Shown here: piece by piece, positions 28,481-38,381 of the stretch | Layout of the letters: each line of letters opens with the position of its first letter | Position numbering within the stretch: position 1 is the first letter of the stretch | Assembly (NCBI GenBank): GCA_020832725.1 | Contig: JAFIEC010000251.1 | Coordinates: forward strand, 1 to 57,223 | Source of the DNA: Paracoccaceae bacterium | GTDB lineage: Bacteria > Pseudomonadota > Alphaproteobacteria > Rhodobacterales > Rhodobacteraceae | Direction: 5' to 3' | DNA: 57,223 nucleotides | Position numbers and translations under genes: made by a program | Notes under the pieces: generated by a model | Seen by the model: the letters and a program-made list of their open reading frames with translations, nothing else | Databases searched by the model: none | Told to the model about the DNA's origin: nothing

Positions 28481-29362
28481 GTGCCGGTTCTGAACATCCT
28501 CCATCGCACCGAATACCGCTACGGCTCTGCAGTCGCACCGGGTCCGCACCGCATGATGTTGCGCCCGCGCGAGACGCGCGAGTTGCGCCTCCTGTCGTTC
28601 GACCTGATCATCCGACCCGAGGCGAGCGTGACCTGGGCGCATGATGTCGCCGGGAATTCCATCGCCACTGCCACGTTCCCTGGCCTGACCGATCATCTGA
28701 CGATCGAGAGCCGGATGACGGTCGATCTGAGCGCGCAGGCATGGCCGGTATTCGACATCGCCGCATCTGCCCAGCACTACCCGTTCCGTTATTCCGATGA
28801 GGACTGGATCGATCTCGGCGCACTGGCCCGCCCGCAATATGCCGACATGGCCGGGCGGTTGTCCGGCTGGGCAGAGGGCTTCGTGATGGGCCGACCGACG
28901 GACACCCTGTCTCTGCTGCGGGATGTCGGCAACGGCGTCTCGGGGCAGATCAGCTACCAGAGCCGGGAGGTCGAAGGCACGCAGGGACCGCTCGAGACGC
29001 TGGACCGCGGCTGGGGATCGTGCCGGGACATCGCCGTTCTGTTCGCCGAGGCCGCTCGCACGCTGGGCTTTGGTGCCCGTATTGTCTCGGGGTATCTGTT
29101 CGATGCCACACAAGACCTCATCGGTTCGGCCGATGGGGGCTCCACGCACGCTTGGGTCGAGGTCTTCGTGCCCGGTGCCGGCTGGATTTCCTTCGACCCG
29201 ACCAATCGCTCCATGGGTTCCGCGAACCTGATCCCCGTCGCCGCCGCACGCCACATCGCCCAGGTCGCACCGGTGACCGGCAATTTCCGCGGACGCCCCT
29301 CGGACCTGCTGGGCATGGCCGTGCAGGTCACGGTCGCGCCGGCAGGCCGGGGGGGAGCCTAG
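28481..29362 (+). CDS. Transglutaminase-like (cysteine protease) family protein
   Basis: [26 protein letters not shown]...[31 protein letters not shown]...[25 protein letters not shown] start. Confidence 0.92.
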   Translation: MPVLNILHRTEYRYGSAVAPGPHRMMLRPRETRELRLLSFDLIIRPEASVTWAHDVAGNSIATATFPGLTDHLTIESRMTVDLSAQAWPVFDIAASAQHYPFRYSDEDWIDLGALARPQYADMAGRLSGWAEGFVMGRPTDTLSLLRDVGNGVSGQISYQSREVEGTQGPLETLDRGWGSCRDIAVLFAEAARTLGFGARIVSGYLFDATQDLIGSADGGSTHAWVEVFVPGAGWISFDPTNRSMGSANLIPVAAARHIAQVAPVTGNFRGRPSDLLGMAVQVTVAPAGRGGA

Positions 29363-29605
29363 CCCGCCAGGGTGCGGGAGTTTTCCGGTCTCGAAGCCTC
29401 TGCGGGGCTCTCCTGAAGCGGTCCCGGCGGCTGTGTGGGTCGGGACCGCGCCCTGCGGGTTGCGATCTCTTGCCGCAAGACGGGTGGCGAACCCGCGAGA
29501 CCCGATCCGGGGCCGCGGCTTCCGCCATGTGTCCGCGTGAGAGCGCCGCCATGATCAGGTTGCGTCCCGGCTGTTCCGTCGGGGCGTCCAGAACCCGTTC
29601 ACCAA

Positions 29606-30706
29606 ATGAAAACCGGTCACCGGTTCACATTGATCTCCCCGGGCGTCACGACTATCGTGAACGCGCTGCCCGGGGGGGAAAGCAAGACAGGGCCGTTCGG
29701 CATGCTTGAGTTGTTCCTCTTCGGCGATCAGGTCGCCACCTATAGCGGTGTGACGTCATCGGGAAACGCCAATGGCGTTCAGGTGACGCTATCCGGGGTC
29801 GAGACGCTTGGCTCCTCGGCGGATGTGTTCCGAATCGTGGTTCGCCAGATCAACTCGGGCCAGGATGCCTTCCAGAACGGCCAGCGTGTCGACATCTATT
29901 CGTGGCCCGACAACACGCCGATCGTGCAGAATCTCAACCCGCAGCATGACATGTATCAGGGGCGTGCCTCGTCCGGGTCGCACCAGATCTTCACGAACGC
30001 GAATTATGCCTTCGACCTGGCCGGCTTTACCGGAGCCACGGCGCAATACGGTCCCGGCTCTGACCCGCCGCGCTCCGAGCGATTGCCGTTCGACAATCTG
30101 CTGTCCGATCCCCCCGCTGCGCCCTGCTTTACCGCAGGCACGCCCGTCGAGACACCGGACGGATGGCGCGATGTCGCCGCGCTGCGCCCGGGCGATCGGG
30201 TGATGACACGCGACCATGGCCCGCAGGAAATCCTGTGGGTGGGCGTGCGCCGGGTCGCGGGCATCGGCGAATTCGCTCCGGTCAGGTTCGCGCCCGGCGT
30301 TCTGGGCAACCGTGACCCGCTGCTGGTCTCGCCCCAGCACCGGATGATGATCCACGACTGGCGCGCAGAGCTGTGGTTCGGGGAAGGTGAGGTTTTCGTC
30401 GCCGCAAGGCATCTTGTCGACGGGTGCGGCATCACCTTTGCCGAGATGCCGTCTGTCACCTATGTCCACGTGCTGCTGGCGCGCCATGAAGTGATGAACG
30501 CCGATGGCGCGGCGGCTGAATCCCTGCATCTTGGCCCCTATGCCGTCAGCAGCCTCCCGCGAGGCGCGCGCGCCGAGATCGCGGCACTCTTTCCCGAGAT
30601 CGCAACAGACGTGCGGCATGCCCCCCGGACTGCCCGCCGCTGCCTGCGCGGCTGGGAAGGGCGCATGCTGGCAGGGCGCGCGGATCCGGAGGCGCAGGCC
30701 GCGTGA
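29606..30706 (+). CDS. Hint-domain protein (Hedgehog/intein type)
   Basis: PCFTAGTPVETPDGWRDVAALRPGDRVMTRDHGPQEILWVGVRRV...LLVSPQHRMMIHDWRAELWFGEGEVFVAARHLVDG. Confidence 0.88.
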   Translation: MKTGHRFTLISPGVTTIVNALPGGESKTGPFGMLELFLFGDQVATYSGVTSSGNANGVQVTLSGVETLGSSADVFRIVVRQINSGQDAFQNGQRVDIYSWPDNTPIVQNLNPQHDMYQGRASSGSHQIFTNANYAFDLAGFTGATAQYGPGSDPPRSERLPFDNLLSDPPAAPCFTAGTPVETPDGWRDVAALRPGDRVMTRDHGPQEILWVGVRRVAGIGEFAPVRFAPGVLGNRDPLLVSPQHRMMIHDWRAELWFGEGEVFVAARHLVDGCGITFAEMPSVTYVHVLLARHEVMNADGAAAESLHLGPYAVSSLPRGARAEIAALFPEIATDVRHAPRTARRCLRGWEGRMLAGRADPEAQAA

Positions 30707-30856
30707 CGTCGCAACAGGCCCGGCGGTCGGCTTGAGCGCGCATCAGAGGATCGGGACTGCCTCTGTCGGGGCCGCCCTCGCGCAGGGGAAGGACCACCCG
30801 ATGCGTTTTGCGTTCCACCGAACCCGGATGTAACCCCGGGTCAGACCTGTTAGGCT

Positions 30857-31243
30857 ATGCCGATGTTGCGCCTGTTCGGTCTGTTCGGAAAATCCGCCGC
30901 GATGAATGCACTCGATGACGCGCTGCGCGTGGTCGGGGTGCATCCGCTGCTCGTGCCGGAGGCGGTGAAGCTCATGGTGATCCGGCTCCACAAGCGCGGT
31001 ATCGCACCCGGTTCTTCGGATGCGGAAGTCGGCGACAGTGCGGAGCTTCTGGCTTTCTGCATGCTGGGCCGCGACGACTTTGTCGAGAGCAACAGCGCCA
31101 GTGCCGCAGATCGTGCAGAGCAGCGCCTGGAAGCCGCCATCGCCGCAGGCGACTCGCGGGATGCCAAGCTCGTGCTGCTTGCGCTTCACGCAGGCATCAT
31201 CGCACCTGACATCGCCGAATACATCGACGTCGAGGATCGCTGA
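30857..31243 (+). CDS. Conserved hypothetical alpha-helical protein
   Basis: 128 aa ORF with natural composition (MNALDDALRVVGVHPLLVPEAVKLMVIRLHKRGI...). Confidence 0.6.
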   Translation: MPMLRLFGLFGKSAAMNALDDALRVVGVHPLLVPEAVKLMVIRLHKRGIAPGSSDAEVGDSAELLAFCMLGRDDFVESNSASAADRAEQRLEAAIAAGDSRDAKLVLLALHAGIIAPDIAEYIDVEDR

Positions 31244-31444
31244 ACATCGACGCGGTACCTGAGATGCGCGGCCGCATGATGCGGGGCATGTGGTCGAATG
31301 GCGCGCTTCGGGCGGCCCCGGGTAAGCCTGACCCGCCGCGCGGCATCGCGCGCCTGCCCCATCAAGCCCGTGCTGCCGCCGATTTGCCTCATTGGGGGTC
31401 AGGTTGCTATAGCTCGGCACGAATATGCCAGAAGGAGCTTTGAC

Positions 31445-31975
31445 ATGATGCTTGTGCGCGGTTGGATTCTGGGCCCCATGGTCGGGGCCGGGCTGGTCTT
31501 CGGGGCCGCGACGGGTGCGGCGCAGGAGGCCATCGGCGAGATCGTCGCGACGATCGACGGAGAGCCGCGCGCCTGGCGCACACTTGGCCCGGATGGGTCC
31601 GGCACCGACTACAACACGTTCCTTGAGGTCTTTGGCCCGATGCAGGGCGTCAGCCTGATGGGATTTCCGCCCGGCCGCGTCACGATCCGCGGCACCGTTC
31701 AGCTTACCTTCACCTTGATGGGTGACGCGCTCGACCTCTTCGAGCAGGAGGTGATCTATGCGCCTGAGGGGATGAGCCGGATGTGGGTTTCGCTGGAGGG
31801 CGAGGATCTGATCACGGTCGAGCATTTCGAGGCGTCGGGTTCGGAAGCCGAGGTTTCCGGTCGGGTCGCAGGCCGCGTGTGCCTCAAGGAGGGCCTGTTC
31901 TCGGAGCCCGACCCAGAGCGCTGCAAGAGTATCGAGGGAACATTCGGCTCCCGCGTTCCCGCCGCAGCAGACTGA
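31445..31975 (+). CDS. Secreted hypothetical protein
   Basis: Signal peptide MMLVRGWILGPMVGAGLVFGAATGAAQ; start trimmed from 31298. Confidence 0.6.
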   Translation: MMLVRGWILGPMVGAGLVFGAATGAAQEAIGEIVATIDGEPRAWRTLGPDGSGTDYNTFLEVFGPMQGVSLMGFPPGRVTIRGTVQLTFTLMGDALDLFEQEVIYAPEGMSRMWVSLEGEDLITVEHFEASGSEAEVSGRVAGRVCLKEGLFSEPDPERCKSIEGTFGSRVPAAAD

Positions 31976-32108
31976 CGCATCGCGGGAAGCAAGGCCCGCA
32001 GCCCTGTCTTCCGGCCAAGGGATCGAACGGGTCGCGCGCGGGGGTGAACTCGGCGGGACGGGAACGGAGATGCCTGGCCCTGCCGTGACGCGCAAGGTAC
32101 CCTGTCAT

Positions 32109-33068
32109 TCACGCCTCGACGACCCTGATCGGCACACCCCCGATATAGGCGGCGATATCCTCGACCATCTGGCCGTAGAACAACCGCAGATGTTCCCGGG
32201 TCACATAGCCCCGGTGCGGCGAAATCACGGCGCGATCAAGGGTCCGGAACGGGTGATCAGGGGCAAGCGGCTCGTGATCGAAGACATCGAGCGCAGCTCC
32301 GGCGATCCGGCCGTGCTGCAGGGCGTCGATCAGCGCGGCCTCATCGATCAGCGGCCCGCGCGAGGTGTTGATCAGGAGGGCCTCCGGTTTCATCCGTGCA
32401 AGCTCGGCTGCGCCGACGATTCCCTGGGTGCGTGCGCTGAGCTTGAGGTGGAGCGTGACGAAATCCGCTCTCTCGAACAGCTCGGCCTTGCCGACAGGCC
32501 GGGCCGGAGTGCCACTGCAGGCCTCTGCCGTCAGGTTCTGGCTCCAGGCCAGAACCTCCATTCCGAAAGCCTCTCCGATCTGTGCGACACGCCGTCCCAG
32601 CCGGCCAAGCCCTACAATTCCAAGCACCTTGTCCTGCAGATCGATACCGACGGGCGCGGGCCAGACCTCGCCGGTCTTCATCGCGATGCTGGTCCTGCCG
32701 ACCTGCCGCGCGAATTCGAGCAGATGGGCAAAGACAAGCTCTGCTGTCGGATGCGCAAACGCCCTGGTTCCCGAGACGACGATGCCACGCTCATGGGCGG
32801 CGGCCATGTCGATGGAGGTGTTTCGCGGCCCCGAAGTGACCAGCAGGCGCAATCGGGGCAGGGCCCCGATTACACTGCGCGGAAAAGCTGTCCGCTCGCG
32901 CATCAGGCAGATGATGTCGAAGCCTGCCAGCCGCGAGACGAGCTGTGCCTCGTCGTCGAGAATGTCGTGGAAGAAGGTCACCCTCGCCCCGGGTTCCAGG
33001 GCCGACCACTCCGCCATGTCCCGGGCAACCCGCTCGTGATCATCGAGAACGGCGATCTCCAGGGTCAT
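32109..33068 (-). CDS. D-2-hydroxyacid dehydrogenase family protein
   Basis: KVLGIVGLGRLGRRVAQIGEAFGMEVLAWSQ; RMKPEALLINTSRGPLIDEAAL; LDVFDHEPLAPDHP. Confidence 0.92.
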   Translation of the reverse strand: MTLEIAVLDDHERVARDMAEWSALEPGARVTFFHDILDDEAQLVSRLAGFDIICLMRERTAFPRSVIGALPRLRLLVTSGPRNTSIDMAAAHERGIVVSGTRAFAHPTAELVFAHLLEFARQVGRTSIAMKTGEVWPAPVGIDLQDKVLGIVGLGRLGRRVAQIGEAFGMEVLAWSQNLTAEACSGTPARPVGKAELFERADFVTLHLKLSARTQGIVGAAELARMKPEALLINTSRGPLIDEAALIDALQHGRIAGAALDVFDHEPLAPDHPFRTLDRAVISPHRGYVTREHLRLFYGQMVEDIAAYIGGVPIRVVEA

Positions 33069-33949
33069 GTGGATTGCCCCGGGCAGCCGCGCAGCATGCG
33101 GGCCATGGCCGCCTCGATGACCCGCCGCCCCTCCTGCATCTCGGGGACAAGGTCCTCGATCGACATCCGCTCAAGCCATTCGCGCGGAAACACCCGGGAC
33201 AGGCTGCCGTGGCCCTGCGCGCCCTCAGGCGGGCAAAGCGGAACCGCGACCGCCGCAAGCGCGGGATTGTTGCGCCCCACCGTACTTGAATAGCCGCGCC
33301 TGCGCAGCCTGTTCAGTTGCGCCCGGAAGTCCTTCCAGTTGTCTCCCAGCCCGGCGCTTTGGATCGATGTGGAATGATCGAGATAGATCGCGCGGGCCCG
33401 GGCTGGCGGCAGCAGGCTGAGGATCGCCAGCGAAGCCGCATTGCGAAACAGCGATACCTTGACACCCCGCTCGTTGAACAGATCGACCTGAAATCCCCTG
33501 GCATCAATAATCTGCGTGCCCTCGGAATGCAGGCAGATGACGGCGTCGCCCTGGATGCTGCACAGCCGGACAAGCGAGTTGGGCTGTGCCTCCGAAAGCT
33601 CGCGCATGACCTCGCGGCTGCACAGGACCATCGGGTCGGTCCGCTGCAGGATGCGGTCGAGTTCGACAACCCGCGGTCCGATCCCGTACTGACCGCCACC
33701 GACGGCGGTGATGAGCCCGATCGATGCCAGCGATTCAAGGTAGCGATAGGCAGAGGCCTGAGAACACCCCAGCTCGTCCATGATCTCGTCGACCCGGATG
33801 CGCGGGCGCTCCTCGCTGATCATGTTGATGATCTCGAGACCACGCTGCATGCTGCTCTCGGGCCTTTGGCGGGGATGATGCAGGAGCCGGGCCCCGGCCT
33901 CCCCGGGGCCATCCTGCGCTTCCGGATTGATGGACGAATTGGCGGTCAT
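33065..33949 (-). CDS. IclR family transcriptional regulator
   Basis: MQRGLEIINMISEERPRIRVDEIMDELGCSQASAYRYLESLASIGLI; effector-binding-like C-terminus. Confidence 0.87.
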   Translation of the reverse strand: MTANSSINPEAQDGPGEAGARLLHHPRQRPESSMQRGLEIINMISEERPRIRVDEIMDELGCSQASAYRYLESLASIGLITAVGGGQYGIGPRVVELDRILQRTDPMVLCSREVMRELSEAQPNSLVRLCSIQGDAVICLHSEGTQIIDARGFQVDLFNERGVKVSLFRNAASLAILSLLPPARARAIYLDHSTSIQSAGLGDNWKDFRAQLNRLRRRGYSSTVGRNNPALAAVAVPLCPPEGAQGHGSLSRVFPREWLERMSIEDLVPEMQEGRRVIEAAMARMLRGCPGQST

Positions 33950-35184
33950 TCCCAGCCGTTTTCCTTGGAGTTCAGAGGATATTCCATAGCCCGCGCAGAC
34001 GGCAACTGCCAGCCATCGGGAATGCAAAGGTGGTGGCGATCCAGGTCCCCGACCGTGGGTGCGCCCAGCAGGCCCATCACGCGAAGGGTTTCCGTGCGCA
34101 GCATCTCGATGACATCGGCGGCCCCCTTCTCTCCCCCGACCGTTACTCCGAAAAGCGGTGCCCGGCCCGTCATGACTGCCGATGCCCCCAGCGCGAGCGC
34201 CTTTGCGATATCGCTGCCACGGGAAAAGCCGCTGTCGACGATCACGGGAACCCTGCCCTCGATGCGATCGAGGACGGCAGGCAGGGCGCGGATGGCGGGA
34301 AGTGCGGAATCCAGCATCCTGCCGCCATGGGTGCTGACGATCAGCGCATCGGCGCCCACCGAGACCGCCCGCTCTGCGTCATCGGGCGCTAGGATGCCCT
34401 TGACGATCAGCCGCCCGTCCCAGGCGCGGCGCAATGCGTGCAGATCCTCCCAGGTCACCGAGTCCGACTTGGGCATCGCGCGACCCATTGGAGCGGAGGT
34501 GAACCGGCTGCGGTAGCTCTCGGGCAGGTTCTCGTAGCGGGGCAGGCCGGTTGTCATCGCATAGCGCGCCAGGACGCCGAGCAGCCACCGCGGGTGTGAA
34601 AGGACATCAAGCAGGTTGCGCCGCGACGGCCGGAAGGGCAGCGTGAAGCCGTTGCGGAAATTGTACTCCCTGTTCGAGGGGACCGGCACGTCCACGGTGA
34701 CCACCAGCGCCTCGAAGCCGGCCCGGGCCACCCTTGCCACAAGCTCCCGCGAGAGGTTCTTGTCCGGCCAGATGTAGAGCTGGAACCACTTGGCGAGCCC
34801 CTCGATCTCGGCGATACGTTCGATCGCGGTCAGCGAGCCCGTGGCAAGGGTAAAGGGAATGTCGGCTGCGGCGGCCGCGCGCGCCACCTGCAGTTCGCCC
34901 TGATAGGCCATCAGCCCGGCCGCACCCGTCGGCGCCACCACAAGCGGTGCCGCGATCTCCCGGCCGAGTAATGTCGTCCGCGTCGTGCGTTGCGAGACGT
35001 CGATCAGCGTGCGTGGCAGGAACTTGATCTCGTCCAGTGCATCGCGGGCGGCTGCGAGGGCCTTTTCGTCCTCGGTCCCGCGGTCGACGAACTCGAAGAG
35101 CCCGCGCGGAAGCCGCCGGCGCGCTGCCGCCCTGTAATCTGCGACGTTGTACACATCATCCTCCCGGCCCCATCGCTGCAGCAC
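33946..35184 (-). CDS. FMN-dependent alpha-hydroxy-acid oxidizing protein (LldD-like)
   Basis: PTGAAGLMAYQGELQVARAAAAADIPFTLATGS...LVVTVDVPVPSNREYNFRNGF...IVSTHGGRMLDSALPAI...SGFSRGSDIAKALALGASAVMTGR. Confidence 0.92.
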   Translation of the reverse strand: MLQRWGREDDVYNVADYRAAARRRLPRGLFEFVDRGTEDEKALAAARDALDEIKFLPRTLIDVSQRTTRTTLLGREIAAPLVVAPTGAAGLMAYQGELQVARAAAAADIPFTLATGSLTAIERIAEIEGLAKWFQLYIWPDKNLSRELVARVARAGFEALVVTVDVPVPSNREYNFRNGFTLPFRPSRRNLLDVLSHPRWLLGVLARYAMTTGLPRYENLPESYRSRFTSAPMGRAMPKSDSVTWEDLHALRRAWDGRLIVKGILAPDDAERAVSVGADALIVSTHGGRMLDSALPAIRALPAVLDRIEGRVPVIVDSGFSRGSDIAKALALGASAVMTGRAPLFGVTVGGEKGAADVIEMLRTETLRVMGLLGAPTVGDLDRHHLCIPDGWQLPSARAMEYPLNSKENGWE

Positions 35185-35214
35185 ATAGGGCGTTGCACAA
35201 GCGAAGGAATACAG

Positions 35215-35258
35215 ATATTGATTATCCTATAGTGCGAAAAGCTTCAATCTATCAATAT
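35215..35258. promoter_or_regulatory. Inverted repeat ATATTGAT-N28-ATCAATAT in the lldD/tctC divergent promoter region
   Basis: 35215-35222 and 35251-35258 are exact reverse complements in an AT-rich intergenic island. Confidence 0.45.
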
Positions 35259-35294
35259 ACGAGAAGCCCGCACATAAACGAGGAGGAGAACCCG

Positions 35295-36278
35295 ATGCAC
35301 GTCTCGATTTCGCGCAGAATCCAAGCGATCTGCCTTGCCGCCGGCATGGCGCTGGGCCTTGGCAGCGCGCCTGCGCTCTCGCAAGCCGGGCTTGGCGGCC
35401 CGGTGTCGCTGGTGGTTGCCTATGCACCCGGCGGCGCGACCGACCTGATGGCAAGAACGCTGTCCGACCCGCTGTCCGCCGCCCTTGGAGAGACCGTTCT
35501 GGTCGAGAACCGCCCCGGTGGCGGCACCATCGTCGGCACGCTCAGTGTTCTGAACGCGGCACCCGACGGGCGGACCCTGCTCTACGGAACCAACGCGACC
35601 CTGCTCAACCAGATCCTCCGGGACTACGAGAATTATGATCCGGTCGAGGACCTGACCCCGGTCGCGGTCGTGGCGACGCAGCCGCTTGCGGTCATCGCGC
35701 ATCCCTCGCTGCCCGCCGACACGATCGAGGAGCTGGTGGCGCATGCACGTGCGAACCCGGGAGCGGTGAACTTCGCGTCCTCGGGCAACACATCGCTTCA
35801 GCACATCGCCGGCGAGATGCTGGGATCGGTGGCCGAAATCGACATGCTCCACATCCCCTATTCGGGAGCCGGTCCGGCACTGATCGATCTGCTTGCGGGG
35901 CGCGCGGATATCATGATCACGTCGCTGGTGGGTGTGCGCGAACATATCGAATCCGGCGCGCTGAAGCTGCTTGCGACGACGGGCCCGGAGCGCTCTCCGT
36001 CGGATCCGGATGTGCCGACCGTGGCCGAAGCCGGCTATCCCGGCTTCAACGCCATGTCGTTCCAGGCGGTATTCGGACCGCGCGACCTGCCGGACGAGAT
36101 CGTGGCAAAGCTCAATGAGGGGCTGCGCGAACTCGTCACCGATGAGCTGAAGGCGTCGATTCTTCAGCGCGGGATGGTGCTGGAGATTTCCAGCCCGGAA
36201 GAGATGCGGGCCTACCTGACCGAGCAGCGCGAGACGTTCAGCCGTATCATCTCCGAGACAGGTATCGTTCTGCAGTGA
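35295..36278 (+). CDS. Tripartite tricarboxylate transporter substrate-binding protein (Bug/TctC)
   Basis: Signal peptide; PVSLVVAYAPGGATDLMARTLSDPLSAALGETVLVENRPGGGTIVG. Confidence 0.94.
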   Translation: MHVSISRRIQAICLAAGMALGLGSAPALSQAGLGGPVSLVVAYAPGGATDLMARTLSDPLSAALGETVLVENRPGGGTIVGTLSVLNAAPDGRTLLYGTNATLLNQILRDYENYDPVEDLTPVAVVATQPLAVIAHPSLPADTIEELVAHARANPGAVNFASSGNTSLQHIAGEMLGSVAEIDMLHIPYSGAGPALIDLLAGRADIMITSLVGVREHIESGALKLLATTGPERSPSDPDVPTVAEAGYPGFNAMSFQAVFGPRDLPDEIVAKLNEGLRELVTDELKASILQRGMVLEISSPEEMRAYLTEQRETFSRIISETGIVLQ

Positions 36279-36297
36279 ACTGTGTCGTATGAGTGAG

Positions 36298-36322
36298 GGG
36301 GCGGCACTTCGCGTGCCGTCCC
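36298..36322 (+). other. Stem-loop between tctC and tctB
   Basis: GGGGCGGCAC-ttcgc-GTGCCGTCCC, 10-bp stem with one G-U pair. Confidence 0.65.
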
Positions 36323-36347
36323 TTCGCGTAACAGAGGACCTCCCGCC

Positions 36348-36797
36348 ATGCGTCAGGTCGACAGCAGCAGTTTGATCGGCGGCGCGATCATGATCGTTGC
36401 AGGGGCGGGTGTCGCCATTCATGCAGGGACGCAGCTGAATCTCGGAACGTTGCAGCGCATGGGCCCTGGCCTGTTCCCGGCGGTACTGGGCCTGATGCTG
36501 GCCACGCTTGGGCTTCTGACGGTCGCCACCGCTTTCGGGCAGGCACGCCGGGCCGGACGTCCTGAATACGGGCCTGCGCTTGCGGTTCTCGGCGGGCTGG
36601 GTGTCTTTGCCCTGACGATCGATCGCTTCGGCCTGCTTGTCGCGATCCCGCTGCTGGTGATCATCTCGTCGCTGGCAAGCCGCCGCCGCCGCCTGGTGCC
36701 GCTTGTGGTCCTGACGGCGGGGCTGTGCCTGGCCGCATGGGGGATTTTCGTACTGGGCTTCAATCTGCCGGTCCGCCTGCTGAAGTGGGACCCGTGA
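36348..36797 (+). CDS. TctB family small permease
   Basis: 4-TM protein between TctC and TctA; LGTLQRMGPGLFPAVLGLML. Confidence 0.87.
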   Translation: MRQVDSSSLIGGAIMIVAGAGVAIHAGTQLNLGTLQRMGPGLFPAVLGLMLATLGLLTVATAFGQARRAGRPEYGPALAVLGGLGVFALTIDRFGLLVAIPLLVIISSLASRRRRLVPLVVLTAGLCLAAWGIFVLGFNLPVRLLKWDP

Positions 36798-38335
36798 TGG
36801 ACGCGGCCTCCGTCCTTCTGGGAAATATCGCACTCGGGCTCGGGACCGCACTGCAGCCGGAGAACCTCTTCTATTGTGCCCTTGGTGTCTTTCTTGGGAC
36901 CCTCGCAGGGGTCATCCCTGGCATCGGCACGCTGGCGGCCATGTCGCTGTTGTTTCCGCTGACGTTCCACCTTGGGCCGACCGCAGCGCTGGTGATGCTT
37001 GCGGGCATCTACTACGGCACGACCTATGGCGGCTCCACCACGTCGATCCTGCTGAACCTGCCGGGCACGCCATCGGCCTCGGTCACTGCGATCGATGGCT
37101 ATCCGATGGCGCAGACAGGACGCGCGGGCGTCGCGCTCTTCATGACGACTGTCGCCTCGTTCGTGGGCGCCTCGATCGGCATCATGCTGATGATGATCTT
37201 TTCGCCTGCGATTGTCGGTATCGCGCTGCAGTTCGGGTCCACCGAGTATTTCTCCCTTATGGTTCTCGGCCTTGTCGTGGCGGCGACAATGTCGGCCGAT
37301 TCTCCACTCAAGGGCCTTTCGGCCATTGTCGTGGGCATCCTCTTCGGCCTTGTGGGGCTCGACATCTACACGGGTGCCGAGCGCTTTACCTTTGGCGTGC
37401 CCAGCCTTTTCGACGGCATCAGCATTGTTGCCCTTGCCATGGGGCTGTTCGGGATATCCGAGATCATCGGCAGTATCCGTAGCGGCGAGTCGCGTGTCGC
37501 CGCGATCGAGAAAGTGTCCATGCGCTCGATGCTGCCCTCGCGCGACGATGTGCGGCGTTCCCGGTGGCCTTTGCTGCGCGGGGCGGGTGTCGGGTCGTTC
37601 TTCGGAACCTTGCCGGGTACCGGCGGCACCATCGCCTCCTTCGTGTCATATGCGATCGAGAAACGGATCTCCCGCGAGCCGGAGCGGTTCGGCAAGGGTG
37701 CGATCGAAGGGATCATGGCCCCGGAATCCTCGAACAACGCCGCTGACCAGACAGCCTTCATTCCGACGATGGCCCTCGGCATCCCCGGAACTGCCTCCAT
37801 GGCAATGATGCTCGGGGTGCTGATGATTCACGGCCTCTCGCCGGGGCCGAGCCTGCTTGGCAACCAGCCTGCGCTGTTCTGGGGGCTGATCATGAGTTTC
37901 TGGATCGGCAACCTGCTGCTGTTGCTGATCAACATTCCCATGATCGGGCTCTGGGTGCGCCTGCTGAACACCCCCTACAACTATCTGTATCCGGCGATCC
38001 TGGTCTTTGTCTGCCTGGGCACCTACAGCGTGGCGAACAACACCATCGATATCTGGTTCGTGATCCTGTTCGGCGCGATCGGCTATGGGGCGCGGCTGCT
38101 TTCCTATCCCATGCCACCGATCCTGCTCGGCTTTGTCCTGGGACCCCTGATCGAAGAGCATTTCCGCCGTGCGATGCTGTATTCCCGGGGGGACCTCACG
38201 ACCTTCGTGACGCAGCCCATCAGCGCGACGTTTCTTGCGCTGTCCGCCCTGGTGCTGATGTTGTCGGTTGCGATGTGGCTGATACGGACAACGCGCCACG
38301 CTGAGAAAGCGGATGGTGGCACCGCCGGGCAATGA
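36797..38335 (+). CDS. TctA family large permease
   Basis: GVIPGIGTLAAMSLLFPLTF, YYGTTYGGSTTSILLNLPGTPSASVTAIDGYPMAQTGRAGVAL; start trimmed to 36797. Confidence 0.95.
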   Translation: MDAASVLLGNIALGLGTALQPENLFYCALGVFLGTLAGVIPGIGTLAAMSLLFPLTFHLGPTAALVMLAGIYYGTTYGGSTTSILLNLPGTPSASVTAIDGYPMAQTGRAGVALFMTTVASFVGASIGIMLMMIFSPAIVGIALQFGSTEYFSLMVLGLVVAATMSADSPLKGLSAIVVGILFGLVGLDIYTGAERFTFGVPSLFDGISIVALAMGLFGISEIIGSIRSGESRVAAIEKVSMRSMLPSRDDVRRSRWPLLRGAGVGSFFGTLPGTGGTIASFVSYAIEKRISREPERFGKGAIEGIMAPESSNNAADQTAFIPTMALGIPGTASMAMMLGVLMIHGLSPGPSLLGNQPALFWGLIMSFWIGNLLLLLINIPMIGLWVRLLNTPYNYLYPAILVFVCLGTYSVANNTIDIWFVILFGAIGYGARLLSYPMPPILLGFVLGPLIEEHFRRAMLYSRGDLTTFVTQPISATFLALSALVLMLSVAMWLIRTTRHAEKADGGTAGQ

Positions 38336-38381
38336 CGGCCTCTTCGGAGAGCGGCGTCACTGGCGGCGGGCCACGTCCCCC

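Noticed and set aside
26760-28538. 592-aa minus-strand ORF
   Set aside because: Mostly antisense to NfeD and the slipin gene; low-complexity His/Asp/Arg-rich shadow translation.
35244-36851. 535-aa minus-strand ORF
   Set aside because: Antisense to the tctC and tctB genes, which have clear family signatures.
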